A stretch of 64,000 nucleotides of DNA from Alistipes_A hominis. GTDB lineage: Bacteria; Bacteroidota; Bacteroidia; Bacteroidales; Rikenellaceae. The stretch covers positions 372,001 to 436,000 of the forward strand of contig NZ_JACOOK010000001.1 in NCBI RefSeq assembly GCF_014288115.1, written 5' to 3'. The translations under genes and the position numbers were made by a program. The notes below the pieces were generated by a model. It was not told the DNA's origin, did no database searches, and saw nothing but the letters and a program-made list of their open reading frames with translations. Below, in pieces: positions 59,202-64,000 of the stretch (within the stretch, counting starts at the first letter, position 1; each line of letters opens with the position of its first letter).

Positions 59202-60116
59202 TCAGCCGAGCGGATCGTCCGTGGCTTCGCTGCCGCGCAGCCGGCAGCGGTACTCCTGCGGACTGTACCCGGTGCGCTTGCGGAAAAAGCTGGAGAAATA
59301 ACGCGAAGAGTTGAAATCCAATGCATAGGAAACCTCCTTGACCGTCATCGCCGGATCGGAAAGCAACTCCATCGCCCGGAACAGTTTCAGTTCGAGGATA
59401 TACTGCGCCGGCGCCATCCCGGCGTGCCGTTTGAACGCCGTGCGGAACCACGAGTAGCTGACGTGCAGCCGCCGGGCCACCTCCTGCGCGCTGATATTTT
59501 CGGACAGGTTATCGCGCATGATCACCTTCGCCCGGGCGATTTTATCGCACGTCTCGTCGTTCGGGGATTTCCGGCCGGAATTCAGGTTCAGCGCCACCCC
59601 CATCAACAGCGAAACGGCGCCGGATAGCATCTGCTGGTAATAAGGGCCCTCCTGTCCGGCCGCCTGCATCGCGCCGCGGTAAACGTCGATCGCCAGCGTA
59701 CTGATCCCTACGTTGTAGACCGGCGAACGCCCGCTGAAAAAGCCGCCGGCAACCCGTTCGTCGACCACCTTGCCCCGGAAACCGATCCAATAGACGCTCC
59801 AACCGGTTTTGCGGTTCGGACGGTACGTATGCCAGCATCCGGGAAAGATCAAGAACATCGCCCCGGGAGCCAGCGCGTATGTCTTGCCGTCGGATTCGAA
59901 AACGCCCTCTCCGTCGACCACGTAGATCAACTGGTATTCGTCGAGCACCCGGCCGGCGGTCACGTTGAAATAATAACCGGCCGGGTGGTCGGCCGGAGGA
60001 TAGGCTTCGTCCGCATCGATGCGCTGAAAACCGACCGACGTGACGGTAATTCCCCACAGCCGGTCCCGATCGTTCGCCACCAGGTATTTGAACTCGCTCT
60101 GATCCTTCGTTGCCAT
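59202..60116 (-). CDS. AraC-family transcriptional regulator
   Basis: This 304-residue regulator has an N-terminal cupin-like sensor domain (ADHPAGYYFNVTAGRVLDEYQLIYVVDGEGVFES) and a C-terminal double HTH: ISAQEVARRLHVSYSWFRTAF and the signature MTVKEVSYALDFNSSRYFSSFF followed by KRTGYSPQEYR. It probably senses a sugar from the glycan degraded by the downstream enzymes and activates their operon. It is leftward like the operon but has its own promoter. Confidence 0.88.
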   Translation of the reverse strand: MATKDQSEFKYLVANDRDRLWGITVTSVGFQRIDADEAYPPADHPAGYYFNVTAGRVLDEYQLIYVVDGEGVFESDGKTYALAPGAMFLIFPGCWHTYRPNRKTGWSVYWIGFRGKVVDERVAGGFFSGRSPVYNVGISTLAIDVYRGAMQAAGQEGPYYQQMLSGAVSLLMGVALNLNSGRKSPNDETCDKIARAKVIMRDNLSENISAQEVARRLHVSYSWFRTAFKRHAGMAPAQYILELKLFRAMELLSDPAMTVKEVSYALDFNSSRYFSSFFRKRTGYSPQEYRCRLRGSEATDDPLG

Positions 60117-60157
60117 CGGATTCCGGTTTAGCGGCCGCGGATGCCCGCCGCCGTCCT

Positions 60158-60165
60158 CAAAATTA
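60158..60165 (-). promoter_or_regulatory. -7 box for the AraC-type gene
   Basis: The minus strand reads TAATTTTG, about 40 nt before the ATG at 60116. Confidence 0.45.
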
Positions 60166-60266
60166 ATTCTTTTTTCGCAAATGCAAAAACGGCCGCCCCG
60201 GAAGCCGCTTATTCGACCGCAAACGGCAACCGAGCCGCCGCAATACCCATACCACGACCCGATATG

Positions 60267-60305
60267 CGAAAAGCCCGCGCAGAATAATTCTGCGCGGGCT
60301 TTTCG
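60267..60305 (-). terminator. Terminator after kdsD
   Basis: An 18-bp stem, 60267-60284 with 60288-60305, has a TAA loop and TTTT in the arm. It follows the end of kdsD at 60332 in the leftward direction. Confidence 0.8.
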
Positions 60306-60331
60306 ACGGTCGCTTACGGCATTCCGGAACG

Positions 60332-61306
60332 CTACCCGAGCACCGACACGTTGAAAAATTCGACGACGCCCGCCACGGCGCCCGCATCGTCGACCACAAT
60401 GATCGAATGAATCTTGTTGACGCGCATCATCTCCTCGGCCGCCGTAATGCGGACATCGGGCGAAATGGTTTTCGGATTGCGCGACATGATCTCCTGCGCC
60501 TCGATCCGGAAAAAATTCTCCTTGTATTTAGCCATCGCCCGGCGCACGTCCCCGTCGGTAATCACACCGATCAACTTGCCGTTCTCGACGACCGCGGCAA
60601 TCCCGAGCCGGGCGTCGCTGATCGCAATGATGACCTCGCCGAGGGTCATCGTCTTCGGAACGCACGGAACGCCGTCCTTGCGCATCACGTCGCGCACGCG
60701 GGTCAACAGCCGGCGTCCGAGGCTTCCGCCCGGATGAAACACGGCGTAATCCTCCGCCTTGAAATTCCGCATCTTCATCAGCGCGATCGCCAGCGCGTCG
60801 CCCATCACAAGCATCGCGGTCGTCGACGACGTGGGAGCCAGATTCAGCGGACACGCTTCGCGCCCCACATTGATATTCAAATGAAAATGTGCATTTTTAG
60901 CCAGCGTTGACTGCGGGTTGCCGGTAATGGCGATGATCGTATTGCCGTTGTTCTGCATGAACGGGATCAGCTTCAGCACCTCGTCGGTCTGTCCCGAATT
61001 GGCGATCGCCAGCACCACGTCGTTCTTCGAGATCATACCCAGGTCGCCGTGATAGGCTTCGCCCGGATGCAGGAAAAAAGCCGGCGTCCCGGTACTGGCC
61101 AGCGTAGCGGCGATTTTTTTACCGATGATACCCGATTTGCCCATGCCGGTAACGACGACCTTGCCGGTACAAACCAGTATCGCCTCGACCGCCTGGTCGA
61201 AATCGTCGGTCAACAGGTTGCTCAGGTTGCGAATGGCGTCCGCCTCGGCGTTGAACGTATCGATCGCATACTGCTTGATCTGACTCATATTCGTATCGTT
61301 TTTCAT
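60332..61306 (-). CDS. kdsD: D-arabinose 5-phosphate isomerase (KdsD/KpsF/GutQ type)
   Basis: This 324-residue protein has an N-terminal SIS sugar-isomerase domain (VVVTGMGKSGIIGKKIAATLASTG, then HPGEAYHGDLGMISKNDVVLAIANSGQTDE) and two C-terminal CBS domains (VIIAISDARLGIAAVVENGKLIGVITDGD and later). It makes D-arabinose 5-phosphate for Kdo synthesis in LPS. The start could also be the internal Met seven codons in. It follows the GntR gene by 38 nt with no promoter seen between, so co-transcription is likely. Confidence 0.9.
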   Translation of the reverse strand: MKNDTNMSQIKQYAIDTFNAEADAIRNLSNLLTDDFDQAVEAILVCTGKVVVTGMGKSGIIGKKIAATLASTGTPAFFLHPGEAYHGDLGMISKNDVVLAIANSGQTDEVLKLIPFMQNNGNTIIAITGNPQSTLAKNAHFHLNINVGREACPLNLAPTSSTTAMLVMGDALAIALMKMRNFKAEDYAVFHPGGSLGRRLLTRVRDVMRKDGVPCVPKTMTLGEVIIAISDARLGIAAVVENGKLIGVITDGDVRRAMAKYKENFFRIEAQEIMSRNPKTISPDVRITAAEEMMRVNKIHSIIVVDDAGAVAGVVEFFNVSVLG

Positions 61307-61344
61307 AATAAATTCGGTCGATTATGCAATGAATCCCCCTCTTA

Positions 61345-62052
61345 TCAAAAAGTTCCGATCAGGCCGTAGCCCTGCGTGGCGCAGAAAACCTGACTGTAAA
61401 TATGGAAACCGGGACGATTAGTCTCGATCTTCCGGTTCAACTGCAGGATCGGATGGCCGGCGCGCACGTTCAGGTACTCCTGCAGCCGCTTGTCGGCGCG
61501 GATCGCGAAAAGCTGCTGCGTTCCGCCGGTCACGACGATCTGATAGCGCGTTCGCAGCGAATCGAACAGCGAACGGTTTTCGAGATCGTATTCGGCGAAA
61601 CGGGGCAGGTTGATATCGGGCAGCATCGTTATATCGAAAAACACCGGCTCGCCGTTCACCAGCCGCAGCCGCTCGAAATAAAAACAGCCGGCCCGCTGCT
61701 CCTGCGGTTCGACCGGGAACGAAAACGCCTCGTCCAGCGGTCGGGCCTCCGGCTTCAGGATGATGTGCGTCGAAAGATTTGCGCTACTCAGCGCCGAGGT
61801 CGTTCCGGTCAGCGACAGGATGCCGATTCCTTTGGGCGCCCCTTTGACGATACTGCCTTTGCCTTGGTGCTTGACGATGAACCCGTCGGCGACCAACTGG
61901 TCGAGCGCCTTGCGCACGGTCGGCCGCGCCAGACGGTACTGCCGGCAAAGGTCGTGCTCGGACGGCAGCAAGTCGCCCGGACGGAATTCCCCCGACGCGA
62001 TCTGTCCGCGCAACGTTTCGTACATTTGTTTATACTGCGGCAAATTGCCCAT
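61345..62052 (-). CDS. GntR-family regulator with UTRA domain (HutC/TreR type)
   Basis: This 235-residue protein has the N-terminal winged helix YETLRGQIASGEFRPGDLLPSEHDL, ARPTVRKALDQLVADGFIV and KHQGKGSIV, followed by a UTRA small-ligand domain (GCFYFERLRLVNGEPVFFDITMLP, AGHPILQLNRKI). It is divergent from the pyruvate dehydrogenase gene. A TTGTATATACAA palindrome in the intergenic region matches TreR-type operators. The effector is unknown; a sugar or sugar phosphate is likely. Confidence 0.88.
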   Translation of the reverse strand: MGNLPQYKQMYETLRGQIASGEFRPGDLLPSEHDLCRQYRLARPTVRKALDQLVADGFIVKHQGKGSIVKGAPKGIGILSLTGTTSALSSANLSTHIILKPEARPLDEAFSFPVEPQEQRAGCFYFERLRLVNGEPVFFDITMLPDINLPRFAEYDLENRSLFDSLRTRYQIVVTGGTQQLFAIRADKRLQEYLNVRAGHPILQLNRKIETNRPGFHIYSQVFCATQGYGLIGTF

Positions 62053-62154
62053 AACAACTTCTCTGAATTAATCGCCCCGCACGCCGACGAACCGGCTTAT
62101 CGGTCAACCGGATACTGCGATCGGGCGACCGTCCGAACCGCGCGCCGGGCAGTC

Positions 62155-62162
62155 CAAAAGTA
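62155..62162 (-). promoter_or_regulatory. -7 box for the GntR-kdsD unit
   Basis: The minus strand reads TACTTTTG. The leader before the ATG at 62052 would be about 95 nt. Confidence 0.45.
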
Positions 62163-62202
62163 GACAAAGTATTCTGTTATTCCAAATTCCAAGTCAACAA
62201 AT

Positions 62203-62214
62203 TTGTATATACAA
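62203..62214. promoter_or_regulatory. TreR-like operator palindrome
   Basis: The 12-bp perfect palindrome TTGTATATACAA is the type of site bound by GntR/HutC-family regulators such as TreR. The adjacent gene encodes such a regulator, so it is the likely binder. Confidence 0.55.
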
Positions 62215-62289
62215 GCTACAAACTTGTAAGTATTAATATTTTCAATAACACGCTTGTTATCAACGCTTAAAAAAAATTATCAAAATCAC

Positions 62290-62319
62290 TTGTATATCTA
62301 AGTTATTGTTGTAACTTTG
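62290..62319 (+). promoter_or_regulatory. pdhC promoter
   Basis: TTG (62290-62292) and TAACTTTG (62312-62319) with a 19-nt spacer form one of the best promoter matches in the window. A TTGTATAT half-palindrome covers the -33 box. Confidence 0.75.
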
Positions 62320-62371
62320 CAATGATTTTCCAAAAACTACAATTTAAAACCAACATACTTAAACCTAAATT

Positions 62372-63715
62372 ATGGCAACAGTAGTTATCATGCCGAAGCA
62401 GGGACAGTCCGTAGAAAGCTGTATCCTGACCGAAATGAAAAAGAAAAAAGGCGACACCGTAGCGGTGGGAGACATCCTTTTCGCCTATGAAACGGACAAA
62501 GCCTCTTTCGAAGAAGAAGCCCAGGTAGCCGGAACGGTTCTGGACGTTTTTTTCGACAACGGCGATGAAATACCGGTGCTGACCAACGTAATGGTGATCG
62601 GCAACGAAGGCGAATCCACCGACGAATTCCGTCCGGGTGGCGCAGTTCCCGCAGCAGAAGTTGCGGCGCCGGCGGCAGCGGCCACGGTAGCGCCCGCCGA
62701 AGTAAAAACGACAGCGCCCGCACCGGCGGCAGCGCCTGCGGCAGCTCCTTCGGGGACAATGTCGCCGGTATCCCCGCGCGCCAAAGCGCTGGCAGAAAAA
62801 GAAGCCGTCAACGCTGCCGCGTTGACCGGAACGGGCCCTCACGGCCGCGTGATCGAACGCGACGTAAAAGCCGCCGCGGAAGCCGCTCCGAAAACCACGC
62901 CCCTGGCCAAAGCCATTATCAAAGAGACGGGAGCAGCCCTTCCGACGGCCGGAAGCGGACTGGCCGGCATGGCCAAAGGTGCCGACGTAGGCGCGCTGAA
63001 GAATTCGGTTTACGCCACCGACAGCGAAATCAAGCCGATCTCGAACATGCGCAAAATCATCGCCAAGGCGATGCACGCTTCGTTGCAGAATTCGGCGCAG
63101 CTTACCCACCACCTCAGCGCCGACGCCCGCCGCATCATGGCGCTGCGCAAGAAGGTCAAAAAAGCGGTCGAAAACGGCTACCCGACCAACATCACCCTCA
63201 ACGACATGGTATGTATGGCCGTTATCAAGGCTCTCAAGAAGTTCCCGCAGGTCAACGCCCACTTCCTCGGCGACAGCACCCGCAACTTCTCGAAGGTGCA
63301 CCTCGGACTGGCCGTCGATACCGAACGCGGCCTGATGGTTCCGACCGTCAAGAATGCCGACGACCTGTCGATCCAGGGGCTGGCCAGCCAGCTCAAAGAG
63401 GTCGCCGAAGCCTGCAAGAAAGGCTCGATCGATCCGGATCTGCTCTCTTCGGAAGCCGCTTCGTTCACCGTATCGAATCTCGGCAACTACGGCGTAGAGA
63501 TCTTTACCCCGGTCATCAATTTGCCGCAAGTTGCGATCCTCGGCGTGAACACGATCGTTCCGCGTCCGAAAGACCTCGGCGGCGGAGTCTACGGTTTCGT
63601 TCCGCACATCGGACTGAGCCTTACCTACGATCACCGCGCGCTGGACGGCGGCGAAGCGACCCGTTTCGTGAAACAGATCGCCACGGAGATCGAAAACCTC
63701 GAATTCGAATTGTAA
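62372..63715 (+). CDS. pdhC: Dihydrolipoamide acetyltransferase, E2 of pyruvate dehydrogenase-type complex
   Basis: This 447-residue E2 has an N-terminal lipoyl domain with the lipoylated lysine K43 in YETDKASF, an Ala/Pro-rich linker (about 85-130), a peripheral-subunit-binding domain (SPRAKALAEKEAV, then GTGPHGRVIERDV, about 131-163) and a C-terminal catalytic domain with H421 in YDHRALDGG. It transfers acetyl from lipoate to CoA. lpd begins 72 nt downstream; E1 genes are not in the window. A 2-oxo acid other than pyruvate cannot be excluded. Confidence 0.88.
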   Translation: MATVVIMPKQGQSVESCILTEMKKKKGDTVAVGDILFAYETDKASFEEEAQVAGTVLDVFFDNGDEIPVLTNVMVIGNEGESTDEFRPGGAVPAAEVAAPAAAATVAPAEVKTTAPAPAAAPAAAPSGTMSPVSPRAKALAEKEAVNAAALTGTGPHGRVIERDVKAAAEAAPKTTPLAKAIIKETGAALPTAGSGLAGMAKGADVGALKNSVYATDSEIKPISNMRKIIAKAMHASLQNSAQLTHHLSADARRIMALRKKVKKAVENGYPTNITLNDMVCMAVIKALKKFPQVNAHFLGDSTRNFSKVHLGLAVDTERGLMVPTVKNADDLSIQGLASQLKEVAEACKKGSIDPDLLSSEAASFTVSNLGNYGVEIFTPVINLPQVAILGVNTIVPRPKDLGGGVYGFVPHIGLSLTYDHRALDGGEATRFVKQIATEIENLEFEL

Positions 63716-63725
63716 AACCAACCGG

Positions 63726-63757
63726 ACTCCGAAACGCCACTGAAGGCGTTTCGGAGT
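63726..63757 (+). other. Intercistronic hairpin between pdhC and lpd
   Basis: A perfect 13-bp stem, 63726-63738 with 63745-63757, has an ACTGAA loop. No T-run follows, so it probably protects mRNA or tunes the E2:E3 ratio rather than ending transcription. Confidence 0.5.
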
Positions 63758-63787
63758 TCATCACTTAAAACTATAAACCGAAATACA

Positions 63788-64000
63788 ATGATTGATTTAG
63801 CAATTATCGGAGGCGGTCCCGGCGGCTACGTGGCTGCGGAACGCGCTGGTGCGAAAGGGCTGAACGTCGTGCTGTTCGAAAAGAGGGAATTGGGCGGCGT
63901 CTGCCTGAACGAAGGATGCATCCCGACCAAAACCCTGCTTTACAGCGCCAAAGTATACGACTACGCCGTACACGGCGACAAATACGGAATCAGCGCGCCG
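63788..64000 (+). CDS. lpdA: Dihydrolipoyl dehydrogenase, 5' part (cut by the window end)
   Basis: Seventy-one codons are visible. The FAD-binding motif GGGPGGYVAAERA (about 8-20) and the redox-active disulfide C39 and C44 in GGVCLNEGCIPTK identify a class I flavoprotein disulfide reductase. After E2, it is most likely the E3 that reoxidises dihydrolipoamide with NAD. The frame remains open to the end of the window. Confidence 0.88.
   Translation, partial: MIDLAIIGGGPGGYVAAERAGAKGLNVVLFEKRELGGVCLNEGCIPTKTLLYSAKVYDYAVHGDKYGISAP

Larger units (their letters stand above)
62053..62371. promoter_or_regulatory. Divergent control region between GntR-type gene and pdhC
   Basis: These 319 nt hold no gene. 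They contain the leftward GntR promoter (62155-62162), ACAAATTTGT (62197-62206), TTGTATATACAA (62203-62214), a half-like copy CTTGTATATCTAAG (62289-62302) and the rightward pdhC promoter (62290-62319). The operator-like copy overlaps the -33 box of pdhC. Confidence 0.6.

Noticed and set aside
1..64000. tRNA or rRNA genes
   Set aside because: Scanning intergenic regions on both strands showed no cloverleaf or conserved T-loop (GTTCGAnTC) in an appropriate context.

Overview
The window comes from a fairly GC-rich member of the Bacteroidota, most likely order Bacteroidales and perhaps Rikenellaceae/Alistipes-like. The family and genus are inference. The evidence is the recurring -7 promoter box TAnnTTTG, often with TTG or TTTG about 17-22 nt upstream; families typical of the phylum (MnmD, LruC, PCMD and DUF4493 lipoproteins, BlaI/M56 pairs, Bacteroidota-type integrase); and many lipoprotein signal peptides. 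I found no tRNA, rRNA or CRISPR array.

Layout: 1-9.6 kb is a rightward run rpe, ABC-F ATPase, rlmB, argE-like deacetylase, M16 peptidase, argH and a YgjP-like peptidase, ending at a strong terminator. 9.6-12.3 kb is a leftward pair of lipoproteins (beta-propeller plus DUF4493). 12.5-14.9 kb holds wecC-wecB for UDP-ManNAcA. 15.0-17.2 kb holds a CPPED1-like phosphoesterase that has lost catalytic residues, a flavin reductase and a low-molecular-weight phosphatase. 17.3-19.6 kb is a BlaI/M56 pair with palindromic operators inside its promoter. 19.6-23.7 kb is an accessory island bounded by a perfect 22-bp inverted repeat. It carries a tyrosine recombinase, a nucleotidyltransferase-HEPN protein and about 1.4 kb of non-coding, strongly structured DNA with its own leftward promoters. 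23.7-26.6 kb has a VanX-type dipeptidase and a second BlaI/M56 pair.

26.7-31.5 kb carries tadA, aspS, a GH32 fructan hydrolase behind three phased -7 boxes, and a sirtuin. 31.6-35.7 kb has a LruC lipoprotein, Maf, an SDR enzyme and a Crp-type regulator. 35.7-39.6 kb is a leftward operon (MBL hydrolase, FkbM methyltransferase, trmD, lpxB, FAH hydrolase), divergent from the rightward run rlmD-like, SIMPL, mnmD, cdd, rluA-like (39.7-43.7 kb). 43.9-49.5 kb is an envelope cluster: PCMD lipoprotein, phosphoethanolamine transferase, BamA/TamA-like barrel and a YtfJ-like protein.

49.7-60.1 kb is a leftward catabolic locus for a rhamnose-containing glycan: AraC regulator, two beta-propeller glycosidase-like proteins, GH106, an L-fucose/L-arabinose isomerase-family protein and GH78. 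No SusC/SusD pair is present in the window. 60.3-62.1 kb is kdsD with a GntR-UTRA regulator, divergent from the pyruvate dehydrogenase E2 gene and lpd, which is cut by the window end. A TreR-like palindrome lies between them.

The least ordinary part is the 19.6-23.7 kb island. Its inverted ends contain a promoter -7 box, and the right copy is the promoter of the dipeptidase gene. That raises the possibility of DNA inversion or a small recombinase-driven element. The boundaries, repeats and hairpins are read directly from the sequence; mobility, inversion and RNA function are inference.
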